This document shows positions 54,922 to 63,997 of a DNA stretch of 64,000 bases, one piece after another. This DNA is from an uncultured Bacilli bacterium (GTDB lineage Bacteria; Bacillota_I; Bacilli_A; RF39; UBA660): positions 384,387 through 448,386 of the forward strand of contig CAKPLN010000001.1 in assembly GCA_934167665.1 (NCBI GenBank), read 5' to 3'. The position numbers and the translations under genes were made by a program. Positions within the stretch are counted from its first letter, which is position 1. Each line of letters starts with the position of its first letter. The notes under the pieces were generated by a model, which was not told the origin of the DNA, searched no databases, and saw nothing but the letters and a program-made list of their open reading frames with translations.

Positions 54922-57198
54922 TTAACAATTAACCCCTTTAATTTTCTTTTCTTCAACATCATCTTTATAAACTTTCTTTTCTTTTTTTGCTTTTCCTAAT
55001 GACTTTTTTTCAAAAATAACATATAAAGCAACAGAAATAAATATTGATGAATAAGTACCTGCTATTAAACCAATCAACATAGCTATATTAAATGTTAAAA
55101 TTTCTTTTGATCCTAAGAATATAAGTACAATTACTGGTATCAAAGTAGTAATTGAAGTACAAATAGTACGATCAAGTGTTTCTTGTATTCCTTTATTAGC
55201 TAATTGCTCTAACTCATCTTTTGTCATTTTGCTATTTTTCTTAGAAAGCTCTCTAATTCTATCAAATGTAACTATCGTATCATTTATTGAATAACCAATT
55301 ATTGCGAGTAATGCAGCAATAAACATAGAAGAAATTTCTAATCTAAAAATAGCAAATAAAGAAATCATTATACAAACATCATGTATCAAAGCAATAACAC
55401 CAGAAATAGCATAACTAAACTTAAAACGTAAAGATACATAAGCAATTATTCCAACTAAAGCAACTAATATTGAAATAACAGCATTTTTAGCTAATTCTTT
55501 TTTAACTACATTTGAAACAACTCCAATATTTACTTTAGCATCATATTTTTCTTCAAAATAATTATTAACGTTTTTAACTGTATCACCATCTAAGGCTTCA
55601 TCAACTCTAATAACTATTTCACTATCAGTAATATCAATACCCTCACTCTTTAAATTTAAACTATCTAAATCACTAACTATATCTTTTTCAGTTAAAGAAG
55701 TATCAGTTGCTATAGTAATATCAGTACCAGCTCTATAATCAATTCCTAAATTAAGTCCCTTAACGCACATTACACCAAAACCAACTAATATAACTAAAAT
55801 AGAAGCTCCAAAATAAATAAACTTATTTTTTAAGAAATTTACATTAGCAAAAGATACCTTTTTAATACCTTCATTTTTAGAAACATCAGGTATATCATCT
55901 TTCTTTACAGCTATAAATAAATTTGTTTTATCATTAAAATAATTTGTCTTTACAAAAAGTCTCATTAACCATCTAGTAATAAATACCATAGTAAACATAG
56001 TAACTATAACAGTAATTATTGTCATAGTAGCAAATCCTTTAATACTAGATTCACCAAAAATAAACATAATAATAGCTACTAGTAAAGTTGTTAAATTAGA
56101 ATCAACAATAGCACTAAAACTACTCTTAGAACCATCCTTAAAAGCTAATGGTAAACTTTTACCTTTATATAATTCCTCTTTTATTCTAGCAAAGGTAATA
56201 ACGTTAGAATCAACAGCCATACCTATACCTAAAACAAGAGCCGCAATACCAGGAAGAGTAAGAACTCCACCTACTACCCAAAATACTAAGAATACTAAGA
56301 ATGTATATAAAATAATTGAAATAGTAGAAATAACTCCCGCAAAATGATAAATAAATATTAACATCAAACCAATTAAAGCTACTCCAACAATTCCAGCTAT
56401 TAAAGTTTTATTTAATGTATCATCCCCAAAAGATGCTCCAACCGTTTTAGAAGATAATTCTGTTAATTTACTTGGTAAAGAACCACTATTAATTAAATCA
56501 ACTAAGCTATCAACTTCTTCTTCAGTAAAGTTACCTTGAATGATAACATCACTAGCAAATCCTTGGGAAACAGTAGCAGCACTTAAACAATTACTTTCAC
56601 TACTACCACACTTGTTTCCTTCTTTTTTATAACTATCAGTCATTTCATTATAATCTAACCAAATAACAATCATATTTGAGTCATAATCTTTTACAGCATT
56701 AGTAACTTCATAAAATTTGTCTTTATCTTTTACAGATAATAATACTGCTGGATTTCCAGAAGAATCAGTACTTTTTTTAGCACCACCAGCTTTTAATACA
56801 TCACTAGTCATTAATAAATTATCATCAGTATCTCTAAATGACAAAGTTGCAACAGTAGATAATTGTGAACGTGCTTGGTCTGGATCTGTAACACCAGCAA
56901 GTTTAACTCTAATTTTATCGTCACCCTCTAAAATAATCTCAGGTTCACTAACTCCTAAACTATCAATTCTCTTACTCAAAGTCTTATATGTTGCTGTTAA
57001 TTTATCCTTATTCATTTTAGAACCATCAATAGATTCAACTTTATAAAGAATTTCAAATCCACCTTGTAAATCTAATCCAAACTTTAAACCACCAAACAAT
57101 GGTATAAATAAAAAGCAAATCATTACTACAAAAGCCATCATAGTAATAGACGTAAGAATTACTTTATTTTTGCCTTTTTTCATATTACTTTTTTTCAT
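54922..57198 (-). CDS. secDF: protein translocase SecDF (fused SecD and SecF)
   Basis: Membrane protein that uses the proton gradient to help Sec export. The 758 residues are a natural SecD-SecF fusion as in Bacillus, with 12 spans in two sets of six. The SecD part shows FGLDLQGGFEILY, the P1 domain and GIGMAVDSNVITFARIKEE; the SecF part shows GLNLGIDYRAGT and AIIGYSINDTIVTFDRIRE, both with the Asp/Arg residues of the proton path. ATG at 57198 after GAGGTGA. It is followed by rel at a 17-base distance from the likely rel start. Confidence 0.96.
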   Translation of the reverse strand: MKKSNMKKGKNKVILTSITMMAFVVMICFLFIPLFGGLKFGLDLQGGFEILYKVESIDGSKMNKDKLTATYKTLSKRIDSLGVSEPEIILEGDDKIRVKLAGVTDPDQARSQLSTVATLSFRDTDDNLLMTSDVLKAGGAKKSTDSSGNPAVLLSVKDKDKFYEVTNAVKDYDSNMIVIWLDYNEMTDSYKKEGNKCGSSESNCLSAATVSQGFASDVIIQGNFTEEEVDSLVDLINSGSLPSKLTELSSKTVGASFGDDTLNKTLIAGIVGVALIGLMLIFIYHFAGVISTISIILYTFLVFLVFWVVGGVLTLPGIAALVLGIGMAVDSNVITFARIKEELYKGKSLPLAFKDGSKSSFSAIVDSNLTTLLVAIIMFIFGESSIKGFATMTIITVIVTMFTMVFITRWLMRLFVKTNYFNDKTNLFIAVKKDDIPDVSKNEGIKKVSFANVNFLKNKFIYFGASILVILVGFGVMCVKGLNLGIDYRAGTDITIATDTSLTEKDIVSDLDSLNLKSEGIDITDSEIVIRVDEALDGDTVKNVNNYFEEKYDAKVNIGVVSNVVKKELAKNAVISILVALVGIIAYVSLRFKFSYAISGVIALIHDVCIMISLFAIFRLEISSMFIAALLAIIGYSINDTIVTFDRIRELSKKNSKMTKDELEQLANKGIQETLDRTICTSITTLIPVIVLIFLGSKEILTFNIAMLIGLIAGTYSSIFISVALYVIFEKKSLGKAKKEKKVYKDDVEEKKIKGVNC

Positions 57199-57208
57199 GT
57201 AACTCACC

Positions 57209-57496
57209 TCATAAAATTTCTAAATCTTTATCAAAATATTGTGTTCTCTTTACATTAGCTAACTTTTTTTTTAAATATGTATCAACGTCTTTATTATCAA
57301 CTTTCAAAATATCATCAACCATATCACAAAGCATTAAATTGTGTGATTTGCACCACTTTTCTTGAATCAAATAATTCCATACATCAATTTGATTAATATA
57401 GGTATAACCAGCTCGATCAAGAATTGACTTTTTAGCATTTAAAGCAGGCTTAACTCTTCTATAAAGATCCTCTTTATTTGAAAATTCACACCTCAT
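57209..57496 (-). CDS. comN: ComN-like post-transcriptional regulator
   Basis: A 95-residue protein with the pattern of the ComN/YrzD family: LYRRVKPALNAKKSIL, a YTYINQIDVWNYLIQEKW core, and CDMVDDILKVDN. In Bacillus ComN acts post-transcriptionally on comE and lies directly upstream of secDF, as it does here (ten bases from the secDF start). AAGGATGTG precedes the ATG. Good promoter upstream. Confidence 0.82.
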   Translation of the reverse strand: MRCEFSNKEDLYRRVKPALNAKKSILDRAGYTYINQIDVWNYLIQEKWCKSHNLMLCDMVDDILKVDNKDVDTYLKKKLANVKRTQYFDKDLEIL

Positions 57497-57527
57497 CTAA
57501 AGATCACATCCTTCGATAACTAAAATT

Positions 57528-57556
57528 ATTATAGCTAAAAATAAAAAAAATTTAAA
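57528..57556 (-). promoter_or_regulatory. promoter of comN-secDF
   Basis: TTTAAA-17-TATAAT on the minus strand, about 30 bases before comN. It may carry transcription through secDF, rel, dtd and the AI-2E gene. Confidence 0.55.
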
Positions 57557-57618
57557 GTAAAATAAAAAAATTTCTTTATTTTTCAACTAAATAATTAAAA
57601 TCAAAACTATAAGTAACT

Positions 57619-57645
57619 AAAAAAAGCCTATATTCATATAGACCT
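57619..57645 (-). terminator. terminator of the topA-xer unit
   Basis: A 10-bp stem with two wobble pairs (57636-57645 with 57624-57633) followed by six or seven T on the minus strand, just past the xer stop. Confidence 0.65.
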
Positions 57646-57652
57646 TATAAAA

Positions 57653-58549
57653 TCAATCATCTTTTTTAGCTCTAGGAAAACTATTATAATAAACAGACTT
57701 CAATCTATCCGTAGAAACATGTGTATATATTTGTGTTGCACTTATACTAGCATGACCAAGTAGTTTTTGAACAGTAAGTAAATCGCACCCTTCATTTAAA
57801 AGATGTGTCGCAAAAGAATGTCGCAAAACATGAGGAGAAATAGATTTAGTAAGACTAGTTTTATCAATAATTTGGTTTAATATATATCTAACACCACGTT
57901 CAGTTAAAACTCCCCCATTATTATTTAAAAATATATATAAACTATTAGTTTTATTAATCTTATTGTATCCATCATGCAAATATAATTTTAAAATTTCTTC
58001 ACAATAATCTCCATACGTAACTTCACGTTCCTTATTACCCTTACCAAGAATTATAATTGTCTTCCTTGACAAGTCAATGTCCGAAACCTTTATATTTACA
58101 AGTTCTCCAACTCTAACCCCAGTAGCATAAAGCATCTCTAAAATTAAACGATCTCTTTGCCCCAAAGGTGTATTTAAATCTGGTATTTTAAACAATTCCT
58201 CTAACTCATTATATTCAAAATATCTAGGCAATTTTTTATCTTTCTTTAAACCTGAAACAAGTAAGAAAACATTGTTTGATACAATTTTTTTACTTGCCAA
58301 ATAATTATAAAAGCCTCTAAGTGCACTAAGTTTTCGATCTACAGAAGAATTACTATCCTTTTTTTCATCTTTTAAATACATTAAATAAAACCTTAAATCA
58401 CTATATTCAACGCTTTTATACTCAATATTTTCTCGCTTTAAATATTCATAAAACTCCAAAATATCCATACTGTAACTATTAATTGTATAATCAGAATAGT
58501 TTTTCTCATATCTTAAATAATCTTTATATCTTTCTACGTGTTCCAGCAT
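57653..58549 (-). CDS. tyrosine recombinase XerC/XerD
   Basis: Site-specific recombinase of 298 residues, the usual Xer length. The SAM-like N-terminal domain is followed by a catalytic domain with Arg in LYATGVRVGEL, Lys in LGKGNKE, HVLRHSFATHL (His, Arg), LGHASISATQIYTHV (His, Tyr nucleophile). It should resolve chromosome dimers at dif; position near topA matches CodV/XerC. ATG at 58549 is seven bases after GGTGAT. It overlaps the upstream gene by 26 bases. Confidence 0.93.
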   Translation of the reverse strand: MLEHVERYKDYLRYEKNYSDYTINSYSMDILEFYEYLKRENIEYKSVEYSDLRFYLMYLKDEKKDSNSSVDRKLSALRGFYNYLASKKIVSNNVFLLVSGLKKDKKLPRYFEYNELEELFKIPDLNTPLGQRDRLILEMLYATGVRVGELVNIKVSDIDLSRKTIIILGKGNKEREVTYGDYCEEILKLYLHDGYNKINKTNSLYIFLNNNGGVLTERGVRYILNQIIDKTSLTKSISPHVLRHSFATHLLNEGCDLLTVQKLLGHASISATQIYTHVSTDRLKSVYYNSFPRAKKDD

Positions 58550-59474
58550 TTTTACTATCACCATCAGTATTATAATCATCTGGTAAAATACCTAATGATT
58601 TTAACTTTTCAGCACTTTTAGAATATATATCATCAAAATCATAAAGAGACCAAATTTGATCAAATTTAAGGTTCCCATTTTCATCACGCATAGCATTAAC
58701 AGATTCTAAAACGGAACTATCCAAGGCCTGACGTCTTGCCTCTTCTCTCTTAAATGTAGCTTCATATACTTCTTTTATTTCCTTAATTGTATCACGTCTT
58801 TTAATAGCAGCTTGCTCTTTTTTATAATTTAGATACTTTTGTTCCCATATAATAAAAGATCTAAAGGTTTTATAATTTAGGCAATATTTAGTAAAGTCAT
58901 CCAAAGCATTTCTTCTATCATCAATAGTGCAATTCCTATCAGTACGACTATTAACACATAGCCTTAAAGCTGCCCTAGCTTTAGGATGCAATATTTCACT
59001 TTGCAATATTGATTGATATGCCTCCATATTATCTGTATATCCAATAATTTTTCTTACCTGTTCAAGTACTATAGCAGTCCTATCTAAATATTCAGGTAAC
59101 CCCCTTTTTCTTTTATACAGAATAGAATCAGCACAACTTTTTAATAATGGACTATCATATACTACTTGATACTTTCCAATTACACTCTTACTACTTACAA
59201 TAAATAATGTACCTATATTAGGATTAATATTATCAGAGTTACCATAACAAAGCAAAAGAGAACGTGCCTCTTCAAAATCAGAACATCCACAAGTAAAACT
59301 ATCAATCTCTTCCAAACTAAAATCGCACTTTAAAACGCCATCAATCTCTAAAAGCAATGGTCTAAAAACAGAATCACCAATCATTATTTGATCATTACTA
59401 AAACCAAAGCCTTCTCTTCTAGAATAAAATCTTTCAATATCTTGACGATCATCAATCCATAAACTATAACCCAT
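58524..59474 (-). CDS. hypothetical protein between topA and xer
   Basis: A 316-residue soluble protein that I do not recognise. It has a Cys-containing stretch (FTCGCSDFEEARSLLL), a segment like IGKYQVVYDSPLLKSCA, and a long, highly charged helical region near 215-260 (YKKEQAAIKRRDTIKEIKE) that may form a coiled coil, ending in a polar tail. No signal or span. In Bacillus the slot between topA and xerC holds trmFO, but this protein has no FAD motif. The binding site before the ATG at 59474 is poor (GAGG twelve bases away). Confidence 0.7.
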   Translation of the reverse strand: MGYSLWIDDRQDIERFYSRREGFGFSNDQIMIGDSVFRPLLLEIDGVLKCDFSLEEIDSFTCGCSDFEEARSLLLCYGNSDNINPNIGTLFIVSSKSVIGKYQVVYDSPLLKSCADSILYKRKRGLPEYLDRTAIVLEQVRKIIGYTDNMEAYQSILQSEILHPKARAALRLCVNSRTDRNCTIDDRRNALDDFTKYCLNYKTFRSFIIWEQKYLNYKKEQAAIKRRDTIKEIKEVYEATFKREEARRQALDSSVLESVNAMRDENGNLKFDQIWSLYDFDDIYSKSAEKLKSLGILPDDYNTDGDSKNAGTRRKI

Positions 59475-59501
59475 ACCTACACACAACCTCGATTCAGTAT
59501 A

Positions 59502-61523
59502 TTATTCTGAATAATCACATGCTACGCATTTAACACTACCGTTCTTCTCAACAAGTATTTTACCACAATTAGGACACAAATTACCAGTAGGTCTATCCCA
59601 TGAAGCAAATTTACACTTAGGATAATTATTACATCCATAGAATTTTTTACCCTTATGTGTAATCTTTTCAACTATTTTACCGCCACATTCAGGGCAATCC
59701 ATAATTTCAACATTAGCAACTTCTTCTTTTTTTACATACTTGCAAGTCGGATAATTTGAACAAGCAGTAAATTCACCATAACGTCCTTTTCTAATTACTA
59801 AAGGACTGCCACAATTAGGACAAACCTCTCCCGTCTCTTCTGCAGCTTTCTTCTCCATATCACTAAAAGCATCCTTTACTCTTGGCTCAAACAAATCATA
59901 AAACTCTTTTAAAACACTATTCCAAACAAGCTTACCTTCAGCAACTTTATCCAAATCTTCTTCCATTTCCCTAGTATATTCAACATTGATTAAATCACTA
60001 AAGAAACTTTGTAATTTATCCGTAGTTTCAATTCCAATTTCCGTAGGTTTAAATTTTTTATCTTCTATTGTTACATAATCTCTTTCTTTTATAGTATCAA
60101 TTATTTTAGCATAAGTTGAAGGTCTACCTATTCCAAGTTCTTCCAATTCTTTAATAAGTTTAGCCTCAGTATATCTAGCAGGTGGTTTAGTAAAATGTTG
60201 TTCCTTTTCAACACTATTAGCCTTATAAAATTCACCAACATTTATACTAGGCAAAACCTTATCTTCACTTTCTTCATAATCACTATAAACTTTTAAATAA
60301 CCATCAAAAACTAATACTTGACCAGTTGTTTTGAATTTATAATCATTATTATCAAAAATAACTGTAGTTTGTTTAACTTTAGCATCACTCATTAAAGAAG
60401 CTAATGTTCTTTTATAAATTAAACTATATAATTTGAACTCATCATTAGTTAAATATTTTTTTATTTTTAACGGCTCTCTTAAAATACTAGTTGGTCTAAT
60501 TGCCTCATGTGCATCTTGTACATTTTCAGTTTTATTACTAACCTTTACATAACCAATATATTCTTTACCATAATTATCATTAATATACTTTTGAGCTGGC
60601 TTAACAAAATCATCAGACAAACGAATAGAATCAGTTCTCATATAAGAAATAAGTCCCACAGTCTCATTTTCCAAATCAATACCTTCATATAACTTTTGAG
60701 CAACACTCATTGTCTTTTTAGCAGGAAATCCTAATTTAGTAGAAGCTTCTTGTTGTAAAGTTGAAGTAATAAAAGGCACCTTACTTTTTTTGGCTTTATC
60801 CTTAGCATCAACACTAACTACTTTATAACTATCACCCAAACTATTAAGAACACGATCAGCATCTTCTTCACTCTTTAATTCAATATCATCATCTTCATAT
60901 TTAAAAAGATTACTCTCATATTCAGGAAAAATAGCCGTAACAGTCCAGTACTCTTCAGCCTTAAACTTTTCAATTTCTCTTTCTCTATCAACAATAAGTT
61001 TTAAAGCAACACTCTGTACCCTTCCAGCACTCTTAGCACCTATTTTACGTTGTAATAACTTAGACAACCTAAAACCAATAATTCTATCAAGAATTCTTCT
61101 TGTCTCTTGGCTATGAACTAAATTATCATCAATGACAGTAGGATTTTTCATAGCTTCAATTACTTTGTCCTTAGTTATTTCATTAAATAACACTCTCTTA
61201 TAATTTTTATCCTTAATACCCAAAGCATCTTTCAAATGCCAAGCAATAGCCTCTCCCTCACGATCAGGGTCGCTTGCAAGATATACAAAATCACTGTCTT
61301 TAACGTCTTTTTTTAATTCTTTTATAACACTGCTTTTTCCCTTTATAGGTACATAATTAGGAATAAAACCATTATCTATATCAACACCTAATCCATACTT
61401 GCCAGTAGTTGATAAATCCCTAATATGTCCCTTAGAAGATACAACTTTATAATCACTGCCTAAGTATTTTTCTATTGTTTTACTTTTACTAGGGCTTTCG
61501 ACAATAACTAAATTTTTGGTCAT
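59502..61523 (-). CDS. topA: DNA topoisomerase I
   Basis: Type IA enzyme relaxing negative supercoils. The 673 residues show the Toprim core (VIVESPSKSKTIEKYLG, YLASDPDREGEAIAWHL), the nucleophile in ISYMRTDS (Tyr near 293), LEELGIGRPSTYA, and three C-terminal zinc ribbons each with CPxCG and a second Cys pair. ATG at 61523 is six bases after AAGGAGTGG; the in-frame extension to 61559 has no site. It has its own promoter and starts the topA-unknown-xer unit. Confidence 0.97.
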   Translation of the reverse strand: MTKNLVIVESPSKSKTIEKYLGSDYKVVSSKGHIRDLSTTGKYGLGVDIDNGFIPNYVPIKGKSSVIKELKKDVKDSDFVYLASDPDREGEAIAWHLKDALGIKDKNYKRVLFNEITKDKVIEAMKNPTVIDDNLVHSQETRRILDRIIGFRLSKLLQRKIGAKSAGRVQSVALKLIVDREREIEKFKAEEYWTVTAIFPEYESNLFKYEDDDIELKSEEDADRVLNSLGDSYKVVSVDAKDKAKKSKVPFITSTLQQEASTKLGFPAKKTMSVAQKLYEGIDLENETVGLISYMRTDSIRLSDDFVKPAQKYINDNYGKEYIGYVKVSNKTENVQDAHEAIRPTSILREPLKIKKYLTNDEFKLYSLIYKRTLASLMSDAKVKQTTVIFDNNDYKFKTTGQVLVFDGYLKVYSDYEESEDKVLPSINVGEFYKANSVEKEQHFTKPPARYTEAKLIKELEELGIGRPSTYAKIIDTIKERDYVTIEDKKFKPTEIGIETTDKLQSFFSDLINVEYTREMEEDLDKVAEGKLVWNSVLKEFYDLFEPRVKDAFSDMEKKAAEETGEVCPNCGSPLVIRKGRYGEFTACSNYPTCKYVKKEEVANVEIMDCPECGGKIVEKITHKGKKFYGCNNYPKCKFASWDRPTGNLCPNCGKILVEKNGSVKCVACDYSE

Positions 61524-61541
61524 AACACCACTCCTTATTAA

Positions 61542-61571
61542 CTTATACAAAATTTCCAATCATCTTGTCAA
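61542..61571 (-). promoter_or_regulatory. promoter of topA
   Basis: Perfect TTGACA -35, 18-base spacer, TATAAG -10 on the minus strand, about 20 bases before the topA start. Confidence 0.65.
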
Positions 61572-61625
61572 CCATTCATCATTAATATAATACGGAAGTT
61601 TTAAAAATATCCCCAACTTTTAAAC

Positions 61626-62255
61626 TTATTTATTTAAACTATTTAAATAATCACTAACCGGTCCATAACTTTTTCTATGTTCACTAATTATGCCATACTT
61701 CCAAATCGCTTCAATATGCTTCTTTGTTGGATATCCTTTATTACTTTTAAAGCCATACATTGGATATTTTAAATCAAGCTCATACATCATCCTATCACGA
61801 GTAACTTTAGCAATAACAGAAGCTGCACTTATAGTAATACTTTTTAAATCGCCTTTTATTATAGATGTAGTAGGTATATTTAGATCAAGTGGCATAGCAT
61901 CAATTAATACATGATCAATTTTAACTTGTTTTAAGCACTCATCTATAGCTTGCTTCATAGCTAGTTTTGTAGCTTCATATATATTAACCTCATCGATCTT
62001 CTTCTCATCGATAATTCCAATTCCAATACCTAAAGCTTGTTTTTGAATCTCTGAAAAATAAAAATCACGTTTTTTTTCACTTAATTTTTTAGAATCGGTT
62101 AGCCCATCTAAATTAAATTCTTCTAGTAAGACAACACAAGCCGCAACAACTGGTCCAACCAATGGTCCTCTTCCAACTTCATCAACACCAGCAATATAAT
62201 TAATACCTTGTGTTCTTAATTCACGTTCATATTTATAGTTGTCTATATCTATCAT
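61626..62255 (-). CDS. rnhB: ribonuclease HII
   Basis: Removes ribonucleotides from DNA. The 209 residues carry AGVDEVGRGPLVGPVVAA (Asp, Glu of the DEDD active site), LTDSKKLSEKKR, LIDAMPL, and ASVIAKVTRDRMM with the last Asp. The ATG at 62255 is used; a TTG two codons upstream is closer to the GGAG. It follows rbgA, as in Bacillus (ylqF-rnhB). Confidence 0.96.
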   Translation of the reverse strand: MIDIDNYKYERELRTQGINYIAGVDEVGRGPLVGPVVAACVVLLEEFNLDGLTDSKKLSEKKRDFYFSEIQKQALGIGIGIIDEKKIDEVNIYEATKLAMKQAIDECLKQVKIDHVLIDAMPLDLNIPTTSIIKGDLKSITISAASVIAKVTRDRMMYELDLKYPMYGFKSNKGYPTKKHIEAIWKYGIISEHRKSYGPVSDYLNSLNK

Positions 62256-62299
62256 AATCAAACATCTCCAAAAACAATCTTATCATAAAAAGAAAAAAA

Positions 62300-62333
62300 G
62301 AAAAATAAAATTTATAGAGCAAATCTATAAATT
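62300..62333 (-). terminator. rbgA terminator overlapping the stop codon
   Basis: AATTTATAGA with TCTATAAATT forms a 10-bp stem (62324-62333 with 62309-62318) followed by TTATTTTT on the minus strand; the 5' arm includes the rbgA stop. Confidence 0.75.
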
Positions 62334-63251
62334 CTTATTAAGTCTATCAAAAGTAATTTTTCCAAAATATCCATTTTTAAAATCACGAATAATGATATTA
62401 GAGACTTTTTCATAATCAGTAACGCCGCCTTTTGCTAAAGCTCCTCTTTTTTTAGCAATCAAATCATAAGTTTCAACAAAGTCATCATCTAACTCATAAA
62501 TTCCATAACGTTCTTCTAAACACTTTGGATAAAGTTCATACAACTTTTTCAAAATAAATATAGCAATATCATCAGGATTTAAAATTTCTTCTTTAACAGA
62601 AGACATACAAGCTAAAATATGTGCCGATTCTTGATTTTCTAATTTAGGCCATAAAATACCAGGAGTATCTAATAACTCTAAATCCTTATTAATTCTAATC
62701 CAACTAAGGCTTTTGGTAAATCCAGGCTTATCACCAACACCAACGGCCTTCTTACCAACTAATCTATTAATAAGCGTACTTTTACCAACATTAGGTGCCC
62801 CAACTATTAAAACACGTCCAGCACGTGGCATCATACCTTTAGCCAATCTTTTCTCATTTTCCAAAGACATAATTTTCTTAGCGGTATTAACAATCTTATT
62901 AACGCCTTTACCACTAGTTAAGTCAACAGGAATAACAACGCAGTTCTTAGACTCATAATAATTAATTATCTTATCAGTTTCGATCTCATCACACAAATCG
63001 TACTTTGTCATAATTAAAATTCTTGGTTTATCTTTTATTAATTCATCAATATCTACAATCTTAGAAGATATAGGCATTCTAGCATCTACAACCTCAAAAA
63101 CCAAGTCTATTAAATTAAGCTTTTCAGCAATTTCTCGCCTAGTTTTTGCCATGTGACCTGGATACCAGTTAATTCCGACTGATGGAAAACTTTTTGGACT
63201 ATCATCTTTTTTCTTTTCTGCTCTGATTTTTCTTTTTTGATACATGTCCAT
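62325..63251 (-). CDS. rbgA: ribosome biogenesis GTPase RbgA (YlqF)
   Basis: Circularly permuted GTPase needed for late 50S assembly (L16 entry). The 308 residues show INWYPGHMAKTRREI at the start, G4 MTKYDLCD (about 81-88), G1 GAPNVGKSTLIN near 151, G2 GFTKS, G3 DTPGILWPK, and the C-terminal ANTAR-like domain with LAKGGVTDYEK. The 5' end overlaps no other gene. AGAAGTGAT precedes the ATG; a second ATG two codons later is also possible. Confidence 0.96.
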   Translation of the reverse strand: MDMYQKRKIRAEKKKDDSPKSFPSVGINWYPGHMAKTRREIAEKLNLIDLVFEVVDARMPISSKIVDIDELIKDKPRILIMTKYDLCDEIETDKIINYYESKNCVVIPVDLTSGKGVNKIVNTAKKIMSLENEKRLAKGMMPRAGRVLIVGAPNVGKSTLINRLVGKKAVGVGDKPGFTKSLSWIRINKDLELLDTPGILWPKLENQESAHILACMSSVKEEILNPDDIAIFILKKLYELYPKCLEERYGIYELDDDFVETYDLIAKKRGALAKGGVTDYEKVSNIIIRDFKNGYFGKITFDRLNKNL

Positions 63252-63281
63252 TATTTATCACTTCTTTCTATTCTATCATTT

Positions 63282-63303
63282 AAAAAAATACTTAAAAGTA
63301 TTT
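63282..63303 (-). terminator. terminator of the small recombinase-tail-like gene
   Basis: AAATAC and GTATTT form a stem (63298-63303 with 63286-63291, loop of six) followed by TTTT on the minus strand. Confidence 0.5.
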
Positions 63304-63314
63304 GTTTTTCGTTT

Positions 63315-63551
63315 TTAACTTGAAAGTATTATATCATATTTTTGTTTATTTATAAAGTCAAGAGCCTCAAAATATTTATCTTCATATTTGAATATTACTT
63401 TTATATTACCATCTTCACTAACAACAATATCTTCAATTAACTCATCTATCAATAATCTATTTAGTTCATTTATTTTTTCTTTCTTTTTAAATATATTCAT
63501 CCAATCAGTATCGTTATTTTTTATTGTTTCTTTTTCTTTTTCCTTATCCAT
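63315..63551 (-). CDS. small protein resembling the tail of serine recombinases
   Basis: A 78-residue charged protein. Its second half (NELNRLLIDELIEDIVV, then IKVIFKYEDKYFEAL) resembles the C-terminal coiled-coil/beta end of large serine recombinases, where a similar LIDKIxV..IxIxFKYxDEY pattern is common. It may be a leftover of such an element or a free-standing small protein; no recombinase body is present in the 200 bases upstream. The binding site (GGAAAT) is weak. Confidence 0.5.
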   Translation of the reverse strand: MDKEKEKETIKNNDTDWMNIFKKKEKINELNRLLIDELIEDIVVSEDGNIKVIFKYEDKYFEALDFINKQKYDIILSS

Positions 63552-63572
63552 TTATTTCCATCATTTTTTGAT

Positions 63573-63618
63573 AAAAAAAGCAATACAAAAAAACTTTTAT
63601 AATCCTTTCGTACTGCTT
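63573..63618 (-). terminator. terminator or attenuator in the leader before the small gene
   Basis: AAGCAGTAC pairs with GTATTGCTT (63610-63618 with 63578-63586, one wobble, loop of 23 bases), followed by TTTTT on the minus strand. It lies between a good minus-strand promoter and the small gene at 63551. Confidence 0.6.
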
Positions 63619-63659
63619 AATCAATTATAAATTTCATATTTTTATTTAACTACATTGAC

Positions 63660-63688
63660 ATTATAACATTATAGCCTCCAAAAGCCAA
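63660..63688 (-). promoter_or_regulatory. minus-strand promoter of a short leader transcript
   Basis: TTGGCT-17-TATAAT on the minus strand with TGT before the -10. The transcript would begin near 63653 and meet the hairpin at 63618-63573 after about 40 bases, so a short RNA of about 80 bases is expected. Confidence 0.55.
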
Positions 63689-63757
63689 CCGCGATATCGG
63701 CGTATAATTTCAACCGATTTCTGCTAGAATTTTTGTAGTGTTAAGGAGGTTTTTAAA

Positions 63758-63997
63758 ATGTTATTTAAAGAAGCAATTACTTTAAGAATACTTGAATTAT
63801 GTAACAAATATAATTACACTCCAAATAAACTTGCTGAATTATCTGCTATTGCGCCATCAACATTAAGAGCATTACTGGCAAACAATGTAGATAATCCAAG
63901 TTCTACAATTATCTTTAAAATACGTAAAACTTTAAAAATAGAACTTAAAGATTTTTATGACTCTCCATTATTTGATATGGAGAAATTGGAGTATTAA
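63758..63997 (+). CDS. small helix-turn-helix (XRE-type) regulator
   Basis: A 79-residue protein that is nearly all one Cro/C1-type HTH: ITLRILELCNKYNYTPNKLAELSAIAPSTLRALL is the DNA-binding pair of helices, followed by NPSSTIIFKIRKTLKIELKDFYDSP. Such minimal XRE proteins are common regulators in gut Firmicutes; the target is unknown. AAGGAGG lies about eight bases before the ATG, and a TGCTAGAAT extended -10 is seen 35 bases upstream. It is divergent from the short minus-strand leader. Confidence 0.85.
   Translation: MLFKEAITLRILELCNKYNYTPNKLAELSAIAPSTLRALLANNVDNPSSTIIFKIRKTLKIELKDFYDSPLFDMEKLEY

Noticed and set aside
63388..63630. Plus-strand hydrophobic frame of 80 codons
   Set aside because: Antisense to the small recombinase-tail-like gene and across its terminator; Ser/Phe-rich composition typical of antisense in AT-rich genes.
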